A stretch of DNA of 64,000 nt. Source: a bacterium (lineage in GTDB: Bacteria > Sysuimicrobiota > Sysuimicrobiia > Sysuimicrobiales > Segetimicrobiaceae). Position numbers and translations under genes: made by a program. The notes beneath the pieces are model-generated. The model had not been told where the DNA came from and did no database searches. It was given only the letters and a program-made list of their open reading frames with translations. Where the stretch lies: assembly GCA_035307765.1 (NCBI GenBank), contig DATGHU010000012.1, forward strand, positions 1-64,000, written 5' to 3'. Below, one piece after another: positions 7,999-16,239 of this stretch (positions are counted from its first letter, which is position 1; each line of letters starts with the position of its first letter).

Positions 7999-9969
7999 GT
8001 GTCGAGCCAGAAACCGACCGCATACCCGGTGGCGCGGCTCCTGTTGGACCTCCGTCGGCAGGGTGTCCAGACGATTCAGAGGACGAGCGGGGTAGCGCTT
8101 GTATGCCCCCGGCATGTCCGCACACTCGAGCTCCAGAGCCGCGTGCAGGTCAACGCGCTGGCGCTCGCGGACCTCCTCCAGGGTCTTCACGTCACTCTCC
8201 ACCTTGGCATCCCGGAGGATGCCTGGTGGCGGCACCTTGAGCAGGTAGCGGGGACCGGGACGAAACCGACCGCCGCCCGTGCGGCCGTGGCAACGGTGCT
8301 GGCCGGGAAGCCGATGCTCCCTGACACTTTGGACGAGCCCCCGGCCATGATTCCGGAGACCGAGCCGGTCGCCGTGGACGTGGAAACGATCGGCGGCGTC
8401 GCCAGCGATCATCGGGTGCCGCTACCGTGGGTCGATCCGTCCGAACTCGTCTGCGTCGGGTTCTCGATTGCCAACTGCCGGTTCGCGTTCCCAGCATCGG
8501 ACCGAGCGAACATCCAGCGGTTTCTAGGAACCTCAAACCCCAAGGTTTTCCATAATGCCATCTACGACCTCGTATGGTTGCTCGACGCGGCGTTCGAGAT
8601 CCGCGGGTCCGTCCATGACACCCTGTGGTCGCGGGCGTTCGAGAATGGTGCTGGCGTGCACGGGCTGAAGGTCACCGGCACCTTCACGTATGCGGTGCAC
8701 CTCCCGGAGAAGACGCCAGACCTGGCAAAGGTGCTGACCTACTGCGCGAACGACGCGAGGAACACCTTGAGCCTCTTCAACCCGACCTCGCCGTGGTGTT
8801 CGCATCCGTTGTACCGGCTCTATCAACGCATGGCACCGCGGGTCGCCGCCATCTCCAGAACCGGCCTGCCGTTTTTCCGGGACCGAGTTGAGGCCCGATA
8901 CGCGGAGGCCGTGGCGCGGGTAGCGTGGCTCGACGCCGCCCTGGGGCAGATCGCGCGGATCAATTGGCGGAGCGCCGACCAGGTGGCGCATGTTCTGGAG
9001 GAGGCACTGCCCAACCGTTGGACGCCGGGCGGACAGCGCGTGGTGGACGACGCGGCCCTCCGCGAGTGCGAACATCCAGCGGCCGCCGTCCTGCTCGAGA
9101 AGCGCGAGGTGGACAAGGTCGTTGGCACATACCTCAGGCCGTTCCTCCAGCGGGATCGCGTCTGCGGCCTGATCACCCTCAACGCAGCGCGGACCGGCCG
9201 GACCTCGTCCCGCTACACCAACCTGCAAAACATTCCGCGGTCGCTGCGTACGCTGTTCGGGAAAGCGGGCCACGATTGGGTCAAACTCGACTTCGCGGCC
9301 GCCGAGCTCGTGGTCGCGGCTGTCGTCGCGGAGTGCTCGTCACTGCTCGCCTGGTTCCGGGAGGGCAAAGACCCACATGCGGAAACCGCGGCCCGTATCT
9401 TCCACAAGCCGTCCCTATCCGTCACCGCCGAGGAACGTGCGGTCGGCAAGACCCTGAACTTCTCCCTGTGCTATGGCGGCACGGCGCGGACGATCGTCCA
9501 ACGGGCGACGAGCTACGGCTTGGCGTTCTCCCTCCCCGAGGCCGCGACGTTTCGAACGGCGTGGTTCGCCGCGTTCCCCGAGATGACCGCCTGGCAGGCG
9601 GAGACGATGCGCCAGCTTGAGGACGGCGAGCCGATTCGCAGTCCGTTCGGCCGCATGTGGACGATCCCGCCGCACTCGAGCCACGAGCGGAACATGGCGC
9701 TCAACGCCCCCATCCAAAGTACCGCCTCCGACCTGCTCCTGCTTGCGGCGGACGCAATCTGGGATGTCCTCCCCGGGCCGGTGGTCAACCTGGTGCACGA
9801 TGAGGTTGATGTGCTGATTCCCAAAGGGACGTGGGACGAGGCACAGTGGCGGGACATCGCCAGGCGGATGGCCGGCGTCGACGCGCGGTTCCCCATGCGG
9901 GTGGAAGTCGCCGTCGGCCCCGACTGGGGGGCGACGGTAGAGCAGTTTGTCGAGGGCGTATCGGTGTGA
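7999..9969 (+). CDS. Family A DNA polymerase with 3'-5' exonuclease domain
   Basis: About 656 residues. The exonuclease domain has PVAVDVETI (about 125), VFHNAIYDLVWLL and YCANDARNTL. The polymerase domain has motif A LDFAAAELVV (about 430), motif B GKTLNFSLCYGG (about 483) and motif C VHDEVDV (about 600). There is no 5' nuclease domain, as usual in phage enzymes. The first 60 residues (LLLDLRRQGVQ...LALADLL) resemble a small TubC-like docking module. The start is uncertain: GTG at 7999 follows the primase stop, while an in-frame ATG at 7876 would overlap the primase gene. With the primase-helicase it forms a nearly self-sufficient replication module. Confidence 0.88.
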   Translation: MSSQKPTAYPVARLLLDLRRQGVQTIQRTSGVALVCPRHVRTLELQSRVQVNALALADLLQGLHVTLHLGIPEDAWWRHLEQVAGTGTKPTAARAAVATVLAGKPMLPDTLDEPPAMIPETEPVAVDVETIGGVASDHRVPLPWVDPSELVCVGFSIANCRFAFPASDRANIQRFLGTSNPKVFHNAIYDLVWLLDAAFEIRGSVHDTLWSRAFENGAGVHGLKVTGTFTYAVHLPEKTPDLAKVLTYCANDARNTLSLFNPTSPWCSHPLYRLYQRMAPRVAAISRTGLPFFRDRVEARYAEAVARVAWLDAALGQIARINWRSADQVAHVLEEALPNRWTPGGQRVVDDAALRECEHPAAAVLLEKREVDKVVGTYLRPFLQRDRVCGLITLNAARTGRTSSRYTNLQNIPRSLRTLFGKAGHDWVKLDFAAAELVVAAVVAECSSLLAWFREGKDPHAETAARIFHKPSLSVTAEERAVGKTLNFSLCYGGTARTIVQRATSYGLAFSLPEAATFRTAWFAAFPEMTAWQAETMRQLEDGEPIRSPFGRMWTIPPHSSHERNMALNAPIQSTASDLLLLAADAIWDVLPGPVVNLVHDEVDVLIPKGTWDEAQWRDIARRMAGVDARFPMRVEVAVGPDWGATVEQFVEGVSV

Positions 9970-10139
9970 ACACTGCTAAGCGCGGAGTGCCAGCGAATTG
10001 CCCCGGCATGCCCGCGCTGTGGTGCACGGGCCTAACGTCTGCGGCGCATGAGATCGCAGTGATGGAGCGTGTGGAGGAACGTCAGCGATGGATCGGCAGA
10101 GAAGAGACCGATGGGAAGCGAAAACCCAATGAGCGGTGA
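9966..10139 (+). CDS. Possible 57-residue protein after DNA polymerase
   Basis: GTG at 9966 overlaps the polymerase stop (GTGTGA) and opens a 57-codon frame beginning VNTAKRGVPANCPGMPALWC and ending in a charged, helical stretch (ERVEERQRWIGREETDGKRK). Two Cys residues lie near the N-terminus. The overlap suggests translational coupling, but there is no recognisable family, and its end overlaps the next gene's start. It could be spurious. Confidence 0.3.
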   Translation: MNTAKRGVPANCPGMPALWCTGLTSAAHEIAVMERVEERQRWIGREETDGKRKPNER

Positions 10140-10398
10140 GCGGCAGCTCTTACTGACTGTTCGCGAGGCGAGCCGGCTGCTTGGCCTGTCAGAACGGCGG
10201 CTCTATGCTCTCATAGCTGAAGGAAGACTTCCAGGAGACATCATGATTCGGCTCGGTCGAGCTATTCGACTCAGCGCGCCACGGCTTCGGCGATGGCTTG
10301 GCGCTGATCCCACCGGAGAGCTGGGTATGGACGATAACCAGAGTCGGCCGACCATCGCACAAACACTTCGACGCTCTGCCTCTGACGACGGTGATTGA
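10111..10398 (+). CDS. Excisionase-like helix-turn-helix protein next to the integrase
   Basis: About 95 residues of the HTH_17/excisionase type. The core TVREASRLLGLSERRLYALIAEGRLPG is followed by IRLGRAIRLSAPRLRRWLG, matching the helix-turn-helix plus wing plus W-containing helix pattern. Placed 96 bases before the integrase, it is the best candidate for the element's recombination directionality factor. ATG at 10111 is chosen; GTG at 10069 or ATG at 10129 are alternatives. The first inverted repeat (10414-10433) lies between it and the integrase, a possible binding site. Confidence 0.7.
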   Translation: MGSENPMSGERQLLLTVREASRLLGLSERRLYALIAEGRLPGDIMIRLGRAIRLSAPRLRRWLGADPTGELGMDDNQSRPTIAQTLRRSASDDGD

Positions 10399-10413
10399 GG
10401 GATTCGTGCACGC

Positions 10414-10433
10414 CTGCTACCGGGTTGCTACCG
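10414..10433 (+). repeat. 20-bp repeat, left copy (inverted relative to 11646-11665)
   Basis: CTGCTACCGGGTTGCTACCG lies just upstream of the integrase gene. It has two copies of a GCTACCG half-site, and its reverse complement recurs at 11646-11665 with a one-base length difference. Paired short repeats beside an integrase gene are typical of arm-type integrase or excisionase binding sites. Confidence 0.6.
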
Positions 10434-10494
10434 AACTGGGGAGGACGTGAATGCGGTAAGCCAGAAGCCGCAGGATGCCAAAGGAGGTGCGGCT

Positions 10495-11652
10495 GTGCGC
10501 GGATATGTGGTAAAGCGTGGTCCCCATTCATTTGCAGCCGTAGTCTACATCGGGCGCGATGCTGATACCGGCAGGGAGCGGCGGAAATGGTTCAGCTTCA
10601 AGACGCGTCGCGAGGCTGAAGCCCACGTTACTTATCTTGTCTCCCAGATCCAAGGGGGTGGAACGCTCCCGGCCACCAAGCAACGGGTCGGGGAGTACCT
10701 GGAGCAGTGGCTGAAAGACTATGCGGAGGGCTCCCTCGGACCGATCACCATCGTGCGCTATCAAGGGATCATCCGCAAATACCTCATCCCTACCCTGGGG
10801 CACGTTCCGCTAGCACGTCTGTCCCCGCAGACCATTCAGGGCTACCTCACTGGTCTTCAGCAGAAGGGTCTTTCCACAACCACAGTGCGCTATCACGCAG
10901 TGATTCTGCACGAGTCCTTCGGTCATGCTGTTAAGTGGGGGTTGGTCGCCCGTAACCCCGTTGATCACGTGCAGGTCCCGCGTAAGCAATACGTCGAGAT
11001 GCGTATTTGGGACGAGGAACAAGTCAAGCTCTTCCTCGCCGAGGGGAAGCGGTCGAGCCCCTACTACCCACTCTACCTCGCCGCCCTCACAACCGGCATG
11101 CGACAGGGGGAACTTTTGGGATTGCGGTGGCAGGATGTTGACTTTCTGCTCGGTGAGGTCCGGGTCACGCAGACGTTCTACCGCCTCGGGGGGCGGGCGA
11201 TCTTCAAAGCGCCAAAAACGGATAAGGCCCGACGCACGGTCGCGGTCCCTCCAGTTCTGTTGGAGGCTCTGAAGAGCCTAGGCGAGGTACGGAACCGGCG
11301 GAAACGGGAGGCTGGCGACGCGTATGAGGACTTGGACCTCGTATTCTGCCAAACCCTGGGTAAACCGCTACATGCCCACAACGTCGTCCGGCGCGATTTC
11401 CGGGACGTCATGAAGCGTGCAAAAGTTCCCCGTATCCGGTTCCATGATCTGCGGCATTGTCACGCCACGCTGCTCCTCCAGCAGGGCGTCCACCCGAAGA
11501 TCGTGCAAGAGCGACTTGGGCACGCCACACCGGCATTCACGCTTCACATTTACAGCCATGTGCTACCGGGGATGCAGCATGAAGCAGTTGCCCGGTTGCA
11601 GGACCGCCTGTTCAGTAGCCATAGTGGTGAGAATGAATCTAGCAGCCGGTAG
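10495..11652 (+). CDS. int: Tyrosine recombinase / phage integrase
   Basis: About 385 residues. The N-terminal 50 form an AP2-like arm-binding region (VVYIGRDADTGRERRKWFSF), followed by a SAM-like core-binding domain (about 58-150) and the catalytic domain. Catalytic residues in this numbering: Arg203 (TGMRQGELLGLRW), the H317-D-L-R-H321 box, His343 (RLGHAT) and nucleophile Tyr353 (HIYSHV). All are present, so the enzyme looks active. GTG at 10495 has a perfect AAGGAGG seven bases upstream; GTG at 10447 is a longer alternative. It integrates and excises the element, most likely at the adjacent tRNA-Thr 3' end, 61 bases downstream. Confidence 0.93.
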   Translation: MRGYVVKRGPHSFAAVVYIGRDADTGRERRKWFSFKTRREAEAHVTYLVSQIQGGGTLPATKQRVGEYLEQWLKDYAEGSLGPITIVRYQGIIRKYLIPTLGHVPLARLSPQTIQGYLTGLQQKGLSTTTVRYHAVILHESFGHAVKWGLVARNPVDHVQVPRKQYVEMRIWDEEQVKLFLAEGKRSSPYYPLYLAALTTGMRQGELLGLRWQDVDFLLGEVRVTQTFYRLGGRAIFKAPKTDKARRTVAVPPVLLEALKSLGEVRNRRKREAGDAYEDLDLVFCQTLGKPLHAHNVVRRDFRDVMKRAKVPRIRFHDLRHCHATLLLQQGVHPKIVQERLGHATPAFTLHIYSHVLPGMQHEAVARLQDRLFSSHSGENESSSR

Positions 11653-11665
11653 CAACCGGTAGCAG
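11646..11665 (-). repeat. 20-bp repeat, right copy
   Basis: CCGGTAGCAACCGGTAGCAG is the near-exact reverse complement of 10414-10433 and overlaps the integrase stop codon (11650-11652). Together the copies bracket the integrase gene. They probably mark integrase arm sites near the attachment core. Confidence 0.6.
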
Positions 11666-11713
11666 ATTTGAAGATCTCGGGTGGAGCCGTCATGCGGAAA
11701 CCGTTGATAAATA

Positions 11714-11788
11714 TGGAGCCGGCGAACGGATTTGAACCGTTGACCTGCGCATTACGAGTGCGCTGCTCTACCACTGAGCTACGCCGGC
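11714..11788 (-). tRNA. tRNA-Thr (anticodon CGU)
   Basis: Read on the - strand the sequence folds as a complete cloverleaf: acceptor GCCGGCG pairs with CGCCGGC, the D-arm is AGCTCAGTGGTAGAGC, the anticodon loop CTCGTAA gives CGU, and the T-arm has GGTTCAAATCC. The 3' CCA is encoded. Its 3' end faces the integrase gene, the classical geometry for an integrase that uses a tRNA 3' end as attB. Confidence 0.95.
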
Positions 11789-11896
11789 CCGGTTGGCACC
11801 GCCAAGTATACCCCAGGGGGGCCAGCGCCACAACCTCCCTCACGATCGCCTGCGGAACGCTCGTGAGATGCCGGCCTTCGGTAAGCCGGTCGCCGT

Positions 11897-12067
11897 CTAG
11901 TGCTGCCCGCGCGAATGTTCCATGATGATCAGGATGCCAGCGACTAGGGCGATTATGTATATCAACTGGTAAAAACCTGCGAGGAAACCGAGGATGCCGA
12001 GCGAGCTCAACCCCGCGAGCACCAGGTACACTCCGAGCAGAAACATTCCCCAGTTCGTCACTCGCAT
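11897..12067 (-). CDS. Small two-helix membrane protein
   Basis: A 56-residue protein starting at 12067 with AAGGGAGGG about seven bases upstream. It is almost entirely hydrophobic: MFLLGVYLVLAGLSSLGIL, then LIYIIALVAGILIIMEH, forming two probable membrane helices with a short polar C-terminus. No family recognised. It lies between the tRNA-Thr gene and the gamma-glutamyltranspeptidase gene, on the same strand as the latter. Confidence 0.65.
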   Translation of the reverse strand: MRVTNWGMFLLGVYLVLAGLSSLGILGFLAGFYQLIYIIALVAGILIIMEHSRGQH

Positions 12068-12115
12068 CGGTGCCCTCCCTTCACATATGGCGCGGACAAT
12101 CTGACGGCCGCGCCC

Positions 12116-13876
12116 TCACCATCCCATCGCATAGCCGTTGCGCCGAGGGTCCGCGCCCCCCATCATCCAGCGGTCGTCCCGAAAGACGATCCCCTGTCCC
12201 CCTCCGACCCGCGCCGACCAATCCTCGAGGATCTCGAGCCGGTACCCGCGGGCGGCAAGGGCCTTGCGAACCGCGGGCGGGAACCGCCCTTCCAGGAGGA
12301 GGACCTTGGGCGGCAGCGGGTCCCCGACATCGTCCTTCCACCGGAACCGCGGCGCCGCGATCGCGTCCTGAATGTTCTTGTCGAAGTCGATCAGGTTGAT
12401 GATCATCTGAGCGGTCGTCTGTGGAATGCCATAGGATCCGGGGGTGCCGATCATGAACGCGAGCCGCCCCCCTTTCGAGACGTGCGCGGGTCCGAGTGGG
12501 TCAATCCCAAACGATTGGGTCGGCCCTACCGGCACCTCGTTCAGCCCGAAGACGTGCATCGGCGACGAGGGTGATTCACGCCGCTTCCCGGGGGCGAGTT
12601 CCTTGGGATCCCCCGGGATCAGCGTGCACCAGTGGTGCCCGTTGTTCATCGCGATACCGGTCCGGCCGATGACGACGCCTGATCCGTACGAGGAGCCTAG
12701 TGTTTGCGTGATGTTGACCGCGAGCCCGCTCGCATCGGCGGCGGCCAGGTGGGTGGTCGAGCGCTCGGGCGCGGACCGAGCCCGGCGAATCCGCTCCGCC
12801 GTCCGGCGGCGGCCGCCGTTGCGGGTCGCCCGCGCGACACGCCGCCGCGAACGGCCCCCCATCGCGTCCATGCGGCGGCTCACCTCCGCCCGGAGCTCGC
12901 GGATGCGCTCGTCGCTCAGCATCCACGCCAGCGGCACCTCGACGAACAGGGGATCGGCGACGTGGGCCGCCGCGTCCATTCGAGCGAGCCGGATCGCCTC
13001 GGCGACCACGGCCACGTGCGCCGGGCCGAGATGTTCTAGGTCGGCGAGGTTGAACGCCTCGAGGATGCGCAGCGTTTGAAGGATCTGCACCGCGCTGCTG
13101 GGAGGCGGGGTCGTGCGAAGCTCGTACCCCCGATACATCGCGGTGACCGGCGCCTCCCAGTGCAACGAATCGGGATAGCGCTGTAGGTCCTCTTCTGAAA
13201 TCAACCCGCCGTGCTCGACCATGTAGGTGGCGATCGTCTGGGCGATGCGTCCTTCGTAGAAGGTCATCCACCCTTCTTGAGCGATCGTCCGGAGCGTCAG
13301 GGCGAGGCCCGGCTGGCGAAGCAACTCGCCCACCGCGTATGGACGGCCGTCGTTGAGGTAGGTGCGGGCGGCGTCGGGGTGCGGGGTCAGACGGTCCACC
13401 GCCAGGGCCGTCCGCTCGAAGTCGAAGCGCGTGACCGGGATGCCGCCGTCCGCGAGCTCAATCGCCGGCTCCAACACCTGCGCGATCGGCAGCGAACCGA
13501 ACTCGCCGTGCAGGCGCGCCCACCCGGCAACGTTCCCGGGGACCATGGGAGCGAGCGGGCCGAGGTCCTGCGTGCGCGCCGTGAACATCTCGGGGCGCGC
13601 CCGTGCCGGGCTGCGGCCCAGGAAGTTCAGCGTCCGGGTCTCCCCGGTCGGGAGCGTCAGCACGGCGATGCCGATGCCCCCTACCGCCGAAAAGTACGGC
13701 TCCACCACCGTGATGGCCGCCGCGGTCGCCACGGCCGCATCGACGGCGTTCCCGCCCGCGGCCAACATCCGAAGACCGGCCTGCGTGGCGAGCGTGTTGG
13801 CCGAGGCGACCATCCCGCGCCGGCCCAGAGCCGTGGGCCTGACGCCAAACTCCGATGCGCCTCCTGCGTACGCCAC
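12116..13876 (-). CDS. ggt: Gamma-glutamyltranspeptidase-like Ntn hydrolase
   Basis: A 586-residue proenzyme. N-terminal landmarks are RRGMVASANTLATQAGLRML and the Gly-rich GGNAVDAAVATAAAITVVEP. The autocleavage site with nucleophile Thr374 lies in ERSTTHLAAADASGLAVNIT, followed by the SSYGSGVVI and TPGSYGIPQTTAQMIINL segments. The family transfers or hydrolyses gamma-glutamyl groups of glutathione and related amides. No signal peptide is visible, so a cytoplasmic location is likely. An unusual Arg-rich run (about 335-370) precedes the cleavage site. GTG start at 13876 with GGAGGTG upstream. Confidence 0.88.
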   Translation of the reverse strand: MAYAGGASEFGVRPTALGRRGMVASANTLATQAGLRMLAAGGNAVDAAVATAAAITVVEPYFSAVGGIGIAVLTLPTGETRTLNFLGRSPARARPEMFTARTQDLGPLAPMVPGNVAGWARLHGEFGSLPIAQVLEPAIELADGGIPVTRFDFERTALAVDRLTPHPDAARTYLNDGRPYAVGELLRQPGLALTLRTIAQEGWMTFYEGRIAQTIATYMVEHGGLISEEDLQRYPDSLHWEAPVTAMYRGYELRTTPPPSSAVQILQTLRILEAFNLADLEHLGPAHVAVVAEAIRLARMDAAAHVADPLFVEVPLAWMLSDERIRELRAEVSRRMDAMGGRSRRRVARATRNGGRRRTAERIRRARSAPERSTTHLAAADASGLAVNITQTLGSSYGSGVVIGRTGIAMNNGHHWCTLIPGDPKELAPGKRRESPSSPMHVFGLNEVPVGPTQSFGIDPLGPAHVSKGGRLAFMIGTPGSYGIPQTTAQMIINLIDFDKNIQDAIAAPRFRWKDDVGDPLPPKVLLLEGRFPPAVRKALAARGYRLEILEDWSARVGGGQGIVFRDDRWMMGGADPRRNGYAMGW

Positions 13877-14004
13877 GATGCACCTCCACGAAATGCGCGC
13901 GCCGGAGACTGATGGCGCACCGCCGACCCTGCGGGCTTTCTACGCCACCGGATCGATTCCTCCGGACTCGTCCGACGGCGTGTTGATGAGATTTTCGGCG
14001 AAAA

Positions 14005-14033
14005 TTGACACGCCCAAACATTCACGCCATAAT
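14005..14033 (+). promoter_or_regulatory. Sigma-70-type promoter of the lipid kinase operon
   Basis: TTGACA (14005-14010), a 17-base spacer and CATAAT (14028-14033) match the housekeeping consensus at 11 of 12 positions. The start codon of the lipid kinase gene is 75 bases downstream, and no other gene intervenes. Confidence 0.75.
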
Positions 14034-14107
14034 AAGACGTCAGATACGGCACGATATCAGTCCACGCCGCCCACGTACTAGGGCGCGGACCGTTGAGGAG
14101 TGATGGT

Positions 14108-15061
14108 ATGCCGGCCACACTGATTGTGGCGAACCTTCGCTCCGGCGGCGGGCGTGCGCGTGATGCCCTCCCCCTCGTCACCAACGCGCTCCGGCGTCAC
14201 GGCCGGGAGTACGAGCTGATCGTCACCCCGTCCGGGGAGGCGACCGCCCCCCTGCTCGCCGAGTTCCTCGGCGCCGGGCGGCCGGAGTTCGATCAAGTGG
14301 CCGTGGTAGGGGGCGACGGCACGCTCAACGGCGCCGTCAACGGCATCCTGACGAGCGGGCTGAGCCTTCCGGTCGGCATCATCCCCTGCGGCACCGGGAA
14401 CGAAACGATCCGCGCGCTGGGGATCCCGAAGGATCCAGAGAGGGCAGTCGAGGTCCTCCTCCGCGGGCAGGTCTGCCCCATCGACGTCGGCCGGGTAAAC
14501 AACCGCTACTTCCTCAACATCTTCGGCCTCGGCTACGACGTCCAGGTCGTCAAGATGGTCAACATGCTCCGGTCGCGGTACCGGCTCGCCCGCAACCGCT
14601 CGATCTACTATCTGGCCGCGCTCCTCCTGCTCTCTTCCGGGTTCGATCCGTTCGAGGTGCGCGTGCAGGTCGGGGAACGGGTGTTCAACGGCCGCGCGGT
14701 CTTGGTGGCCGCGGCCAACGGCCGGATGTACGGCGAGAAGCTGCTGGCACTGCCCGCCCCCAGCCTCTCCGACGGGTTGCTGGACCTCTACCTGCTCCAG
14801 GAGCTGCGCTCCAAGTCGTTCCGCAAGACCACCCGCCTCCTCCGGCACCTGCCGGTCCCCGAGCTGAGCGTGCAGCGGGCCCCCTCGGTCCGCATCCAGC
14901 TCGACCAGCGCCGCGAGGCGCAGGTCGACGGCAGCCTCCTCGGCCCGTCCCTGACCTACGACCTCTCGCTGCTGCCGCGCGCCATCGGGGTGATCCACCC
15001 TGCTCCGCCGGCTCTGGCCGGCCAGCCGCGCCGGCCCGAACTGGGCGCGGAGCGCCGGTAG
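14108..15061 (+). CDS. Diacylglycerol/sphingosine-type lipid kinase (DagK/YegS family)
   Basis: A 317-residue cytosolic or membrane-associated kinase. The N-terminus has NLRSGGGRARDAL, then the nucleotide-binding VVGGDGTLNGAVNG (about 75) and IIPCGTGNETIRAL (about 97), the three hallmarks of the DAGK catalytic domain; the C-terminal half is the beta-rich lipid-binding lobe. It phosphorylates diacylglycerol or another lipid. ATG at 14108 has TTGAGGAG six bases upstream. It heads a four-gene operon with a GT28 glycosyltransferase, an MFS carrier and a deacetylase, pointing to glycolipid or envelope-lipid metabolism. Confidence 0.87.
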   Translation: MPATLIVANLRSGGGRARDALPLVTNALRRHGREYELIVTPSGEATAPLLAEFLGAGRPEFDQVAVVGGDGTLNGAVNGILTSGLSLPVGIIPCGTGNETIRALGIPKDPERAVEVLLRGQVCPIDVGRVNNRYFLNIFGLGYDVQVVKMVNMLRSRYRLARNRSIYYLAALLLLSSGFDPFEVRVQVGERVFNGRAVLVAAANGRMYGEKLLALPAPSLSDGLLDLYLLQELRSKSFRKTTRLLRHLPVPELSVQRAPSVRIQLDQRREAQVDGSLLGPSLTYDLSLLPRAIGVIHPAPPALAGQPRRPELGAERR

Positions 15062-15066
15062 GCGGA

Positions 15067-16239
15067 ATGCTGCTCACGATTCTCTCCTGCAACTACGGCG
15101 GCGGGCACCGCCGGGTGGGCGAAGCGATCGCGGCGGAGTGGGAGGCCCGAACCGGGGGACGCGCGGACCTCGTCGATTACTTCGCCCGGTTCGTACACCC
15201 CGTGTTCGACGCGGTGACGAAGTTTTCGTACATCCAGAGCGTGCGGCGGGCGCCGGGGATGTACGGGATGTTCTACAAGGCGACCGGGGAGATCCGGCCC
15301 GACTCGCTGGTTCAGCGGGCGATCAACCGGATGGGGATGGAGCGCCTGGACCGGTACCTGAAGGCGGAGGAACCCGACGCCGTCTGCTGCGTCCACTGCA
15401 CCCCCGCCGGCACGATGTCCGACCTCAAGATTGCCGACCGCACGCAGATCCCCTGTCTCACCGTCATCACCGACTACGTCACCCACAGCCAGTGGATCCA
15501 TCCGCGCGTCGATGAATACTCGGTGCCGGCGGCGGAAGTGCGCGACGGACTCGTGTCCCGCGGCGTCCCCGCCGAGCGGATCGCGGTCACGGGGCTGCCG
15601 ATCGAGCGGAAGTTTCTCCGGACGCTGGACCGCGAGGCGCTGGCGAGACAGTTCGGGCTTGCACCCGGCCGGCCGGTCGTGCTGGTAATGGCGGGGGCGT
15701 ACGCGATGCTCGGCGGGGTCGGCGACGTCGCCCGCGTGCTGGCTCGCTTCCCGCGTCCGCTCACCGCCCTGATCGTCTGCGGGCACGACCGCCGGCTACA
15801 GGACCAGGTGCGCGCCCGCATGGCCGGCTCGCCCCACCCCTTCCAGGTCTTCGGCTACATCAATAACGTCGAGGAGCTGATGGCGGCGAGCGACCTGCTG
15901 ATCACGAAGGCGGGCGGGGTAACGGTGAGCGAGGCGCTGGTGCTGGGACTACCGATGCTCATCTACCGGCCGATCCCCGGTCAGGAAGAAGGGAACACCC
16001 GGTACCTGCTGGAGCACGGCGCCGCGCTGGCGCCCAAGACCCCCACGATGCTCCACGAGATGCTGGAAGGGCTGTTCGCCGATCCCGCGCGCCTCGCGGC
16101 GATGAAGCGGGCGGCGTCTGGGCTGGCCCGGCCCGCCGCCACGCCGCAGGTGGTCGCGCGCCTGATCGCGCTCGCGGCCGGGACCGCCGGCAGCCCCACC
16201 CCACAAAGGACGCTCGCCACCTCCGCCTCCCGGACTTGA
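15067..16239 (+). CDS. MGDG-synthase / processive diacylglycerol glycosyltransferase-like enzyme (GT28)
   Basis: A 390-residue GT-B glycosyltransferase. The N-terminus MLLTILSCNYGGGHRRVGEAI matches the MGDG-synthase/UgtP opening with its GGGH loop; TVITDYVTHSQWIHPRVDEY follows in the acceptor half. The C-terminal UDP-sugar site has VVLVMAGAYAMLGGVGDV, then AASDLLITKAGGVTVSEAL and the EEGNTRYL segment. It probably transfers a hexose from UDP-sugar to diacylglycerol. It starts five bases after the lipid kinase stop. Its TGA overlaps the TTG start of the next gene. Confidence 0.85.
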   Translation: MLLTILSCNYGGGHRRVGEAIAAEWEARTGGRADLVDYFARFVHPVFDAVTKFSYIQSVRRAPGMYGMFYKATGEIRPDSLVQRAINRMGMERLDRYLKAEEPDAVCCVHCTPAGTMSDLKIADRTQIPCLTVITDYVTHSQWIHPRVDEYSVPAAEVRDGLVSRGVPAERIAVTGLPIERKFLRTLDREALARQFGLAPGRPVVLVMAGAYAMLGGVGDVARVLARFPRPLTALIVCGHDRRLQDQVRARMAGSPHPFQVFGYINNVEELMAASDLLITKAGGVTVSEALVLGLPMLIYRPIPGQEEGNTRYLLEHGAALAPKTPTMLHEMLEGLFADPARLAAMKRAASGLARPAATPQVVARLIALAAGTAGSPTPQRTLATSASRT

